From Penelope pileata (taxonomy: Eukaryota; Chordata; Aves; Galliformes; Cracidae): 64,000 bases of DNA. Within the stretch, counting starts at the first letter, position 1, and every line of letters begins with the position of its first letter. This document shows positions 24,285 to 37,252 of the stretch, piece after piece. The notes beneath the pieces were generated by a model, which was not told where the DNA came from, did not search any database, and saw only the letters and a program-made list of their open reading frames with translations. The stretch is from contig WBMW01005647.1 in assembly GCA_013396635.1 (NCBI GenBank), forward strand, positions 142,134 to 206,133, in the 5' to 3' direction. A program made the position numbers and the translations under genes.

Positions 24285-24762
24285 GTATGTCGAAATTTTT
24301 TTCTTGTTGTTTCTGCTCTGTTTGACAAACTGCTAGGCTGATCTTGGACGGCTAAGAGAGGGAAATGTCTCAGCCGGAGCGTAACCTGTTCTAAAACAGC
24401 AGGATTGGGCCCTGGCTGCTGTGCCACTAGCAAAAGAAAAGTTGTACTAATGGTAAAGTAGCTACGTTGTAGGTGGCCATGGAAAAAAGATTTTTTTCAC
24501 TGTTTATATAAAGTCAGTTTCTATAACTTCCCTCTGCTGGCTTCTGTTTTCTTTCTTTCATTGATGTAATGAAAATTCTAGCCTTAGGCCAACTAACTCC
24601 TTTTTTTTTTAAAATCTCAAAAAATCAAACACTTATGCCTATTGCTCGGTTATTTCCCTCACTGTTTTGTTTAAAGCTCAGACATGAACAAACATCGGTT
24701 GTTAATATTTTAAAGCCCAGAATGTTACAAAAAGGGAAAAGTTAAGCCATTTCTAAGAAATA

Positions 24763-24780
24763 AAAAAAAAAAAAAAAAAA
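24763..24780 (+). repeat. Poly-A run
   Basis: Eighteen uninterrupted A lie about 480 bp inside intron 1. There is no adjoining SINE or retrogene body that I recognise, so it is a simple homopolymer. Confidence 0.9.
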
Positions 24781-27700
24781 GATTTCTTAGGTTATTTAGT
24801 ATTTTTTTTCCTGATGGCAAGAGTCAGATTTTTATTATCTTTTCAGCTGGACGGCTGGATTTTATATAATCTGTTGCTGTTTCTTTGTTATTTCTATTTA
24901 ATAACCACAGACTGTGTTTTATTACACTGCTTTGGTGCTCAGAGTCTGCAATGGTTCTTATTTTCTGTCATTAATCAATTAAATAACAAATAGAGTATTA
25001 AACACCAGAAGCATGCAAGCAAAGAATGCTTTTGAAAATTATATCATATCAGACACAAAACCTGATAAAACTAAATTATATTGGCTTCTGAGTATAATAA
25101 ACATACTTACAGTTATGTTGTGGTTAAAAAAGCAGTTACAGATTTCTTTAATAGAAAGCAACCTAAATCTCATTAAGAAAGCTGCAAATAATTCATGAAA
25201 TGTACTTTCTATAAGTATTATAAGTGCTGCAGAACTCATAAAGCTATCTTAAAACTTCTTGTTTGAATAGCAGGAGATTTAATTGAAAACTTGAAGTTTC
25301 TCATTAAGCTCGTACAAAATCTGATAAAAACTTGCTTTCCAGAATAATACTTTCTGTAGAAATTTTTTAAACAATGGCACATGTTCTGAAATATCTTCAG
25401 ATTATCACACATGCTCTATACCTTTCATGTCTACCAGCTCTTTAATCCCTGCAGCAGGATTTAAAATGTTTCCAAATACTAAATTTCTCAACAACTAGAA
25501 TCTCCAGGAAAAATGACACCCTGGAGTTTAGTTGGCATAATAATAAAATTATATTTCATTAATTGTTTGGCAGATTGGGAGGTATTTAATTCTGAGATCT
25601 TTCTTTGTTAGAAGTAACGTATGTCTGAACTCTAAATACATTTGCTTGTTGCTCTTGCTCCTGAAATAGCAGACTAGAAGAAAATGAAATCCCTGTTTTC
25701 GGAAAATCTGTTACTCATCCTTAAGAAAGAGTTACTCCTTATCTCTGTATTTCTTTAAAGTTACCATTGTATGACTCAATTCACCCAGAGTAGTTGGAAT
25801 CCATTGAGTTTAAAATGGTAATGTTATAAAGAAAAATTAGAAATGCTCTGATCTCTTAAGCATTACACAAGGTCCTGATCCTGCAAAACTTTTTCTCGTG
25901 TGTCCTGGGAAAAACCCTCTGTAAATATGTCGTAGAACACTACATCAGTGGCACTGATGGCTGTTTACATGGGACCAAGCCTTTGATTTCAAGAAACATC
26001 TTTGATTTCAGGAGGACTTCTTGCACTTCGTGAGTGTAAGTCTCTGAAGGGTCAGTGTCAGATATGTGTCGGCTTGATCTTGCTGTGCTCTCCCAGACAA
26101 AATCCCTCTCGGGAAGGCTGCAGTTTTCCAGTATCTTACCTTGACTGGGAAGTTTCTAATATTAAGTCTCATTTTCCTGGGAAGGCAGTGTTGCCTTAAG
26201 AAAGTCATTTGGAGAACTTTAAGTCTATCTTTCATCTTATGTTTCTAAACTGTGAAAACTGGGGGTGAGATGTGTCATTTTTTTCATTGATTATGATTAA
26301 CAGACTCATTTAGCTTACAGAAAAAAAAAACAGTTTTTGTTTGTGCTCTGTAAAATTAAAATATGTCTCATTTTTTAGTGAGGCTAAACTCTAATTCACT
26401 TCAAATGCCCTTCCATACACATTGGTTATTGTGGTTTGTCACATATTCTACCATGTAGCATGCATAAGGAATATTGATGGCTGACGTAGATTAGCTTCAA
26501 CGTTTTTATTAAACAATCCTATGTTTTGGTATAATTAACATAATAACAAAATAAATCATGGAAACTGGCAACCATTTTATATGATTTATGCCACATAAGA
26601 TCGTGACAGATGAGGGCAAGCTCTTTTAATGTACAATGGGGAAAATATGCAGTGATAAGTGAATGCTAACACTGTACCTTAAAATCAATACATGCTGGTG
26701 CAGCACAGTAATAACTCAACTGGTTTTAGGTTTGAAGCCTCAGTCAACTTACATCAAATTAATCTGCTCTGGAAATAGTATTCACCATATTCATACTTGC
26801 ACACCATTAATTACATAAGGTATAATTATGAAGCTTTATTAATCATCTAGATATTTTAAATTGATACTATTGCACATAGTTGCAGCCAGTTATATTAATT
26901 TAAGAGAAACATATTTAAACAATAAATATGTAACTGAGAGGTTTGATAAGAATTCTTAAGCACTAGATTGAAAAGACTGAACAAGATTTAGAAAGTAAAG
27001 TGAAAAAAATAGGCAAGGAGAGATTTTTTTTTAATCAAATAATAAAAATTGGAACTTATATGCTCATTTTGATAAAAAATCTACCTGTCAGAGCTGTGAA
27101 TACCTCACTTTCCAAAACTAATTTTAAAAGTAATCATCAAGGGAACTGCAATTATAAGCAACCAGCGAAAATAACAAGACTGCGTTTTCTTCTCCTGAAG
27201 TTAAAATTGTAAACACCTGCTCTTTATATTGGAATTTATACCAGAATTTCCATCTCTTTCTTTCTTGAAAGATACAACAAGACAGAGAATATGCCTTGTC
27301 CTGTGCTTTGTATAAGACTGTGTGCATTGGCAGCTCTCCATAAATATTGATGATTGTAGCAGAAGAGTTAACGGGGGTTGGTCCAGCAGTCAGAGAATAA
27401 ATCCTCCACTAAATACACTGGGGTTTTCAAAGATCTGATTATATCACCTACAAGTTCAGGACTTTGTTTTCCTCATTGGGTGTTTTTTATCCTGTTGTTA
27501 TATTTTATTATATTGTTGCAAATCCCTAACTGTTTAGAGTTCTGGCATCTTCTTTTTGGCTGATCTCCCAAAATGACATATATAGGATACCCTTTTCCTC
27601 AGAGAACAGACAAATAATGCTAAGGTAGCTCTACTCACTTTTCTGCTCACTCAAAATTTAGTTGAGGAAGGACTTTGTTAAGATAAATGTTAGCATTCCC

Positions 27701-28789
27701 ACTCCTCACCTCTCACCAAAAGAGAGGGCTTGACTAAAAAACATGTACACGCCTGAGACCTGGAGAAACAGCAGCACTTTTTAAAACTACATTCAAACAT
27801 TTCAAGGACTGAATTTAACATTAACATCAAAGTATCATTAAATCCACTGGACTTAAGTGTTCCTTCTCATGCAATTCAAATGTTCTGTATTTTCATTTGT
27901 TTACAACACATCTGTAAATTTTTGTATAAACAGATTGCTGCCTTTGCTAAGCAAATTTGTTTTCTTCCTCCATATTTTCCTATGAAATGATTCATGCTCT
28001 CTATATAATAGGGGATAAATATTTAAAAGGTTTTTTGTTGTTGTTGTACTTTTCTTTCTTAGCATCTACATTAATTTCAAAAATTCAGATATGAAGATCA
28101 GTATAAATTTTGTGCCTTCAATCTACACTATGCTAATTTAGATAATGATGCAATATTGTAGAGATTTTTAGAGTAATTAACGCACCATCAAAAGACACCT
28201 TCTCTTCTTCACACTGAATGTGATTCTGTAATTTTAATTTATATAATTAATAATTAGAAAACACGCTCACTGTGATCAGTTCTTAAATCAGACAAGGAAA
28301 TCCAAGGGAACATTGCCTATTGGAGGCACAGATGACTTAATATTTCTTCAGTTTCTCTAACCCTAGGTTGCACACTGCCTTGAAGATTATGTTCTTCCTT
28401 AAAACACTGAACAAATATATAAATTCACAAGATTTACAACCCATTGTGTTCAGTCAAGAACGCTAACGCAGTAGAGTACAATTTTTACAGAACTGCTTTA
28501 AGAAACCTACAGTACATCACTCCGCACTGAATACCTGTACAAGCATATTTTCATTACATCAGAGAAAGAAAGGCTTGCTAACTATAATCAGACCTGGAGG
28601 ATATATAGTAGCTAGCTTCTTAAATTCAGTTTCTACAAGCTTCGCCTCACAGCTAAAATATCACCAGTGAAGGATATGGAGTGCTAAGCCATAAAACGTC
28701 AGGAATTGTGGAAGGGGAGCTGGGTTTGAAGTATACATGCAAGAAGGCCTGAGGATCGTTAACTTCTCCCCTCAAAGCTCAGGAATGAG

Positions 28790-29142
<353 letters not shown>

Positions 29143-30434
29143 CACTCAATTTCAGATGTTGCTGTCTTAATTTTAACCTTACATGAATTTCCTTGGCTAT
29201 AGTACAGTTTTAGTCTGCAAAATGCAGTCTTCTAATGAAAATATTGACACAGCCTTAAGTGAAGTGACAGAAACAGTGCTATTATCTTGCCATGGACAGA
29301 GGGATGCTATTACAGAGATAAAACCTGTTAAATAACAGACTCCATGTTATTATTTGTGGACTTGGATCAATACCAAGAAAAAAAAAAGAAAATGTTTGTG
29401 AAGCTTTTTAAGTGGCAACCAAAAGTCAATGAGATGGTATTTTTTCACTTTTTTCCTTAAAATTTAAAGCCAACTAGATCAAGTGGATCTTATTTAATCT
29501 TCATCCAAAGTACCTCACTGGTATCTTGAAAACTTAAGAATTTTTTTCCCTTGATAAAATTTAGGCATTCAATCAGTGAGCTGACATAATTTCTTGTCAC
29601 CTAGGTACCCAGTCGGGCATTAAAAGTAACTTTTAATAATGGAAACATTTTCTATGCTCAAGTTAAATGTTAAGACAGTTTTTTGCATAGGTTTATTTAT
29701 TTATTTCTAGAACAAAAGAGCTTTACTGACTGGCTGACATTTCATGAAAACCCTTACTAAATTCTTACAATTCATTAGGCAGATTTAACCAAGTTTTGTG
29801 TGATGACAGAGCAGGTTGTTCAGAATTGTTTTTGATTTTGAACAAGAAATATTCTTCATATTCCTTTCTGGACTTTTAGTACATTTGTTGTCTTCTATTG
29901 AAATATTTTGTATTTCCTTTGAAATCTCTCATGTTACTTGAACTTTATGAACTATATAGCTTTACCTCAAAATAGGTTTGTGTGTAATCCATATATATAA
30001 TCTAACAAAATAATGTTTTTATAGCTGTCAATTATTTTTTTGCCAAAGTTAACACTTTAAATCCAAGTAAATTCTTGTATCTATTCAGCCAAAAAAATGT
30101 CAAGCTCTCCATTAACTGGGGCATAAAACTGTCTGACTTTCCTTGCTGACAGATTTGAAAGAAATTGCAGATAACTGAAGAGAAACTGATTTAGCAGATG
30201 GCTAGATGTGCATGGTGAAAAGCTATATATATGCATGTATATATATGAATATATATTGTTAATAATATTTTTCCCATTGGGAAGAATGGCTGACCCAGTT
30301 CCGCTGCTTCTTTAGAAAGCGCTGCTTTCCAGACTAAACACAGACTTTGGGTGGGGTTGTGGGGATTGTATGTATTGTACAGTACATATTTTCCCAGGAA
30401 AACACAATCTCAGAGTGAGTCTGGCTGGCCATGA

Positions 30435-31110
30435 AAGAGAACGAGGGCGGCTTGCGGAGACGCCTCAGTGCGGAGGATATGAGGGAGGAATTGACCCGCC
30501 ATGGGCTGAGTGGAAATCCTCTTGGTTCTCCTCCTAAATCCCACTTTATATGCTTAGATAACGGGACAGCTCTGGCACATATGTGGTCTCCTACACTCAT
30601 TTCTTCTGTTATTATTTTCTCTGGATGTTAAATTTTGCAAAGAATTTTGCCATGGCTACCTGCCTTCTGACTGCCTGAATTATGGGGGTAATTATGAGAT
30701 GGGCAGTTCCTTTTTCTTCTCTTTTTAGTCATAGCAATTCCTTTCAGCTTGTTTTCATGGGCCCACAGACTAATAGAGTTTTGCAGAAAATTGATTGATT
30801 ATAGTCTGATCATACTAGGTGTCGTCTGGTGTTTCCACATAGCTGAGAATGAACAGTTTATGAAGTGCCAATTGCAGCCTCCAGCTAAAGAAAGACTCCC
30901 CAGGGCTACAGGAGAGCTCTAGCTGCTAGCAGACTTCATAATGATTTCCCACACTTTTCCCCATCCTCTCCTACTTGTCCTTTCCCTTGTCTCTAGCCCC
31001 CTCCGCCTGGGCAGGGTCACTGAACTTTAATTTTATGTCAGTGGTGTTCAGCTGGGGAAAGGATTAAAGAGAGAGAGCAGTGAGAGCGGGTGACGGCGCG
31101 GGAGTTGGAG
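30435..31110. promoter_or_regulatory. Two CpG-dense patches in intron 1
   Basis: Six CpG fall within about 60 bp at 30442-30498 and four within 13 bp at 31087-31100, in an intron that is otherwise poor in CpG. A 66-codon ATG frame covers the first patch, but its translation is not recognised. The patches may mark an unmethylated regulatory element or a secondary promoter. This is inference from composition. Confidence 0.25.
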
Positions 31111-31146
31111 AAATGAGCAGAGGAATGAGAGAAAAATGGCAAAACT

Positions 31147-31184
31147 CTGAGCAGGCCTCAGAGGGAGCAGAGGCCTCTGCTCAG
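31147..31184. repeat. Imperfect inverted repeat (hairpin)
   Basis: CTGAGCAGGCCTC at 31147-31159 pairs with GAGGCCTCTGCTCAG at 31170-31184, apart from a two-base bulge in the right arm. The loop is 10 nt. It is too short and irregular for a typical microRNA precursor, and no terminator role is expected in an intron. Confidence 0.6.
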
Positions 31185-33850
31185 CAGGCAGTGGCCAAAC
31201 GGGCCTGGGAAAGGTTCAGGACAGAGGCAGTGTGTGTTGGGAGACATTGGTAGTGGGAGCCCCATGGAGGCACGCTGTGAAGCAGAGCATTGCCCAGGCC
31301 AACAAAATTACAGAGGGGTGGGGGAACAGAAGTTTAGGGGTGGGAAGAAGAAAATGCAAGCAAACAGAGAGAGATGAATACAAGAGAAAATGAAAGAGAA
31401 TGTGATAAATATGGATAATGAGAAAACGAAAGAGAAAATGAATCCGAGCTTAAGTTTCTGTTACCAGCAAGCCTTGCAGGTAAAAGGAGCAGTTTGCTTC
31501 CTGATCCCTCATGGCAGAGCTGCTGCCTCACCCCCTCAGACATCAGCTCCCCAGGCAAAACTTCTCACTCCTGCAAAAGCAAATGCAGCCCTTCCCACCT
31601 CCAGTATGTGTATGCAGGAAGCACACAGACAGGCTACTAACGTTTGTGGCCATAAATAACGTAGAAGCTAGCTTCTAAAAACCACAGGTTAAAGGATGAG
31701 AGCTGCCATGACGCACACAGAGAGGTTGAGATCAGAGGAGCAGCTAAAAGGGGTCGGGAGAAACAATGAATCCCCTTGTTCTGAGTCATATTTATGAGTG
31801 CTCCATTGCACCTAAAGTTCATATTTTATTGGCTAGGCCATGGGGTTTCCCCATTTGCTCATCTCTTAAAATAACACCCTTGGTTAAAATTTCCTATAAA
31901 ACACAGAAGTGCTGCAGCAGGCAGAACTTGTCAACCCTGACAACTACATTATTTAAGTTTGTGGTTGAGGTACACCTAGCAGGAGCTGGTTTGTGTTTGG
32001 TACTGGATTACGAATTTGTTTTCATACTAAAAACTGCTGTAAACCAAGCAGAAGAGTAGAAGTTTTGCAGTTCAGTTCTCCATTTAGAAACTTCCCACGA
32101 TTATTAAGAGATGCTCCAAAAGGTGAATCGGAGCTTTTAGTTTCCAGCTCTTTTGAGCAACAGCTCCAGTGCAACGGGTTGACATCTCAGCTGTGTTGGC
32201 TGCTATTATATAATTTGATGGCATGTGTAGTACCTTGCCAGAATGCAGCTTTAGTTTGTTCCCACTGCAATTCAGGGCAAAGTGAGACAATGTTTTTTAA
32301 TGAGTCAGAGCCTAGAAAGCTAATCAGGAAGCTGGTGATGGTAAATGACATATATCCACAGCTGACAACCAATAGCTGTGCAGAAGCAAAATTTCACCTA
32401 ACTCTCTTTTTGGAGAAGAATCAAGAGGAGGTAGGAATGTGAACAGCTGAAATTTCTGTTAGGTTTATCTTCTACTGACTTAGCAATATTACTCATTCAG
32501 AACCCATGATAACGTGGTTTGTAAAATCCCTCTGTAGACTGCATCTATCAAATGAAATTTTTGTTCTAGTTCTCATGAATTTGACTATAGTCAAATTAAT
32601 TAAGCTTTATTCATTTTATCTTAAAAAACCATAGCCATGATCCGTAATAGTTATAAATTAACAATAATTTGTCTAGGTATATCCATATAAAATATCTCTT
32701 CATAAAAAACTGAGGGAGAAACATAGATGGGATGTTCAATTGTAAGATACTACAAAGTAATTTCAAAAAAAAATATTGTGTTGGACTGTTACAATATCAA
32801 TAGTATCAGTTTCAGAAATAGAGGTGATAAGGTCTATCCTGGCAAACCTAGGCCCCAGGAGATGAAAGAGCAGGAACACTAAATGGTTTGTGAGTCAGAT
32901 TTTGGATCAGCGAGTGGATGGCACCTGATGGCATTTGGTATTTGAAGCTACATGAATCTAGAGTAATGGTTTGCAAAAAAAGCTAGTTGAGAAATCAAAA
33001 AAGTGAGTGAACAGTAGGGTGGACAATAAAGCTGCTGGAGCATGAGCAAGTCCAGCATACAACCCCATGACAGCTGTAGTCTTTGTGGTGATTTATGATG
33101 GCAAAGATCTACCAGGGAAATAACTTTGGGAAGCTACTTCCAAAGGGTGCCTCAGCTGGGATATCTGTCTGACTGCAGGTCACAATGTGCTGGTGATGTA
33201 GAAGGTTTATCTGTCCCAGCCCCAGCCTAAACCTGGAAGCTGTAGTGTGAAATGACTGAGGAGCCAAAAAGGAAAAACCTGAAGAGACTCAGAGAGTGAA
33301 AAGTGGTCTTCAGTTTTTCAATCCATAAAATGAGGATGGACAAATAGTTCTGTGTCCATTTTCACTTATATGCTCTCTCATTCATTAGGACGGGTGTCGT
33401 TTTTTCTTTGACCTTACAGAGGACTACAACAGCTTTCTTCTTGTGAGGCTTCTTGTGAAGCCTCTTTTTACTGTGGCTGAGCACGTTGTGAGAGATCTAG
33501 CTCCCAAGAACCTTGCAACACCTTGTGTTTCCTCTTGAGCTCTAGGCTTTGATAAGCCAAGGATAAGAAGTTTTCTTACTGGTCTCAATACAGATAGTTT
33601 TACAAAATAATGAAAAAGAAATACTGAAATCAAAGCAACAAATCTGACATTTCAGGCCTGGTGTAATGCATAGTGAGCATGTGATTAGCGCAGCTCTTGT
33701 TCCCAGACCGTAGGCTGGTGCTTCTCTGGGGCACGTGTGCATGCATATCAGTGTGTGTGCATGGGTTTGTGTATGTAATATAGAAAGCATGTAAATCTCT
33801 TCAGTTTTAGTCACTGGGATTTTTTCCCACTTAAATCATAATATTCTTTC

Positions 33851-33975
33851 CCATCAATACTATGCGGCTTTAGCCGCCCTGACCTTTCAAGCTGCCTGTT
33901 TGGACCAGCGTTTATCAGATGACCGTTTGACCTCTTTGTTAATTGTACTTAATTACATCCTGTTGTAACATTTTG
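33851..33975. promoter_or_regulatory. Candidate intronic enhancer
   Basis: This compact cluster of motifs lies in intron 1. A CpG-containing inverted repeat GCGGCT-TT-AGCCGC is at 33864-33877. Nuclear-receptor half-sites TGACCT are at 33880-33885 and 33928-33933. A GATA-type TTATCAG is at 33912-33918. Paired homeodomain-type TAATTG and TTAATTA lie within 33939-33955. The texture differs from the surrounding low-complexity sequence. No function has been shown; the call rests on motif density alone. Confidence 0.3.
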
Positions 33976-36902
33976 AAATAAGGAGGGGAGTTTATGGATC
34001 TGCTCCAAAGAGCTGAAGTCTAAAAAAGCAGAAGAATTCAGTGGTATGAGGTGCTGAGTAATCTCCTAGTTAGTGCTCTTCTAGAGCTGTGCTTTGTCCA
34101 GTTGATTGCAAAACTGGATCCTTAAACTATGCCTTTTCTATTTACGATCCCTGGTATTTCTGAGAATAAAATCCCACAGTTTTCTTTATTCTGAGAAAGG
34201 CTTCTCCTCTCTGATTCTCAGCTTGGAGCTCTCTCTAAAGATAGCCAGGAAGAGTGAGAAGCTTATCAACAGCACTTCAAGGGCTGAAGTTCACATATGA
34301 TGAGACAAAAGAGATGAGCCTCTGTCACTACAAATGATCTCTCTGCGGTTTTCCAAAATTTCAGAGTTCCTTATGTGTCTCTAGAATTGTGAGTTCCCAT
34401 GAGTTTATTGACAGTTTTATGATATTTGGTATGAGATTTTCTATGAGTTGGTGATTTATGGGAACATCTAAGGTTGCATTAAAAAGCAGCAATTGTCCTG
34501 TTGTTGCAGAAAAACAAAAATGAAAACAAATCAACACCCAGAAACAGATGCAGTTCTTCAAAATGGGCATTCTAAAGGCTCAGAAGGCAACTTCAAACAC
34601 TTCATATTTTATAATGCTTTTTACATAGTTGCTGTCTTTTGAAACCCTTGGGGTTGACCATATTGCTTGTTTTCTCTCTAAAAATGATATATATATGCTC
34701 TCCCTATTGTTATTCTTCCATAGCTAACTATTCACATACAGATGATATTAAGCTTGTTTTCCTAAAAGAATGAAGACCAAAAAAAAAGGAAGCTATAAAA
34801 TAAAAATGCAGGTGTTGTCTCTTTTGTACATAAGCGCACATATACGTACATATCCTTAGCTGATTTAATCATTCAGATCAATTAACATTAGTAGAACAGT
34901 GTCAATGAATACCAAGTGAAAATCTAGACCCAAGACTCTAAAAAACAAAAGGCAAAAGAATATACCTTCATTCTTGTTTTATTAAAATGCTGATAATAAG
35001 ACATTGGAGAATGAAGTGCCATGAAGAATTAGTTATCTGTGGTAGTGAATTACACATAATTATGGCATTATTATTAAAAGGTCTATCATGCAGCATGAGT
35101 CATATTCTGGATAAAAAAAGAAAAGCTACATGATGCTGTGCTGTGAAGCTCCAGATTGATAAAGTACTGCCTATGACTCTCATATCATGAATGGAACAGA
35201 ATTCTCTTGAAAGCTCAAAATGTTTACTAAGACTTTCAGAGAGCAATGACCAAACGTGCAGTTCAGCTATACACAATTGCATTTACACAGTTGAATGTTT
35301 TTCATGTATTGATTTAAGTTACCAGCTTATACAATTAAAACAAAGAAAAAAGAAGACAGACTTTGCTGAATATCATAGGATGGTAAAGTTTAAACTGTCT
35401 TTGGTGTTGACCCATAGAAATTATAATCATACTATTGAAATCATACTATTAAATATGATGAATTTCAAGGAGGCATGATTTTCTTTTAGAATTTTGGGAG
35501 GTATGTGTATCATGACACAACCTAATATTCCTTATTGAAGTAGTTTAATATTAGGTATTTTTTCAGAATAAAGTTCTTTGCTTCCTTGGCATGCTTCTTT
35601 ATTAATGCCATTTTATAGCTTTTGAGATGAGTATCTATTTTAACCACTTGACTCTTAAAAGGTGATATTATTTCTCACTTCTTAAGACATGGAATTAATA
35701 ATCACTTTTAGTGAGACTGTATATCATAAGGAGACTACATTTATAAGGAGATGGATTTATATGTATATAAATATCTTTAACTTAAGTAAGCACAGTTTAA
35801 ATAATATTATAGAAAATGTATATGTGTATAGAATGTAATGGAAAATCCAGAGACACTTTCTGCTGTGGAGTGAACATGAAGTATACTGAGTTCATGCTGC
35901 AATTCACTGGGCCAGGATGGAGGGACTGATGCCACTGAGATTAACAATATATTTCTCCCATTTTGGTTTTCTAGCAGCTGTGTTCCTCTTTGTCCATATT
36001 TACACATATGCAAATACACACACACAGGGCAAAACCACATACGATGTGCTTATTACCATGTGTGTATGGGAGAGACCTAATGTAGTAGGGATCCATAAGG
36101 GCTCAAATTGATGTAACAGACACATGTGAGCTGAAAGCTGGGCTCAGTGGGGACAATATCCACAGTAAATTATAAGAAAAAGTTCAGACGTGCTCACCTC
36201 ATGTTTACATTGCCATTTACTGCCATACAGAAATGAAACTTCTTTTATTAACATTTTATCAGATTGGTCAGTGGAACTTACTGTGGCCTCCATTAAACCT
36301 TGCTGTCCCAGCTTGTCTTTAGACAGGGACTGTGCTCTTCAAAATGGGATTGAAAACAAACCCCAAAAGACAACTCTGTGATGCTTCCAGTTCTGGGGAT
36401 GGGCAGCAGACAGTTCTGAATTCCATTATAAAGAAAACTATTAGCGAAGATGAGGGCAGTAGTCACTTCTTGCTCTAGTAGAAACAAGTTTAGTACAAAA
36501 GCAAAGGCTGATTGCTCACTGTAAAGTGCATGCCAAATATTCTTGAGTTGTACTAAAAATATTGCATAGAAAATAAAAGCATAGTAAGCAGATGGGTTCC
36601 CACTCCCTGCTCATCCTTAATTTCTGCTCAAAAACCACCCACATTTTGTCTGAGACACATTAGCTCAACTATTAGGAATTGAGAGAAGCCAGTGTTACAG
36701 AATATTTAATGAGCTTTGTGAGATCATCTTTGCTATTTCAGAGATGTATTATTATCTGTAGATAGCAATCAACCTGGGAACTATGTTTGTAAGTAGTATG
36801 TCAGGAACTGAGCAGATATACTATGAAACATTATGCCTATATACATGTGAGAAATGCAGACCCAGATGCAATAACAGTGAGAATACAAGAAGGATTCAGG
36901 TA

Positions 36903-37003
36903 TGTCCATCTGGACCTCGTCCTGGGCACCCTGCTTGAGCAGGGATTGGACCAGATGGACCCTGAGGTTCCTGCCAGCCTCAGCCATCCTGTGATTCTGT
37001 GAT
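36903..37003 (+). mobile_element. CR1 LINE 3'-end fragment
   Basis: This short CR1 3' terminus reads CCTGCTTGAGCAGGGATTGG, then ACCAGATGGACC, and ends GCCTCAGCCATCCTGTGATT plus CTGTGAT. This is the consensus arrangement of CR1 tails, with the terminal 8-bp-type unit. Only about 100 bp remain and there is no coding part. Confidence 0.88.
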
Positions 37004-37178
37004 CACAAAGAAGGCTCTTAGTTTCGTCTTATACATTGACACCAGTCATTCCTGCCTTTTTTTTTTTCTTTCCCCTGGAGTGGTGTAAGGACCTTGCATA
37101 GACAATTGCTGGATAAACATTTCTCTCTGTTCAAAGTGACGTTTTTCTTTCCACTTTGGAAATTATCTTTCTTGTTGG

Positions 37179-37179
<1 letters not shown>

Positions 37180-37233
<54 letters not shown>

Positions 37234-37252
37234 TTTTTTTGTTTTTTTTTCN
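37180..37252 (+). repeat. Poly-T tract ending at a single N
   Basis: About 70 nearly uninterrupted T (37181-37250, broken by two G) are followed by C and an N at 37252. The N probably reflects failed sequencing or a contig join after the homopolymer, so the true tract length and the adjoining bases are uncertain. The open frame across it is meaningless. Confidence 0.9.

Noticed and set aside
30431..30631. 66-codon ATG frame over the CpG patch
   Set aside because: The translation is unrecognised and it is short. The CpG density itself is reported, but a coding role is not supported.
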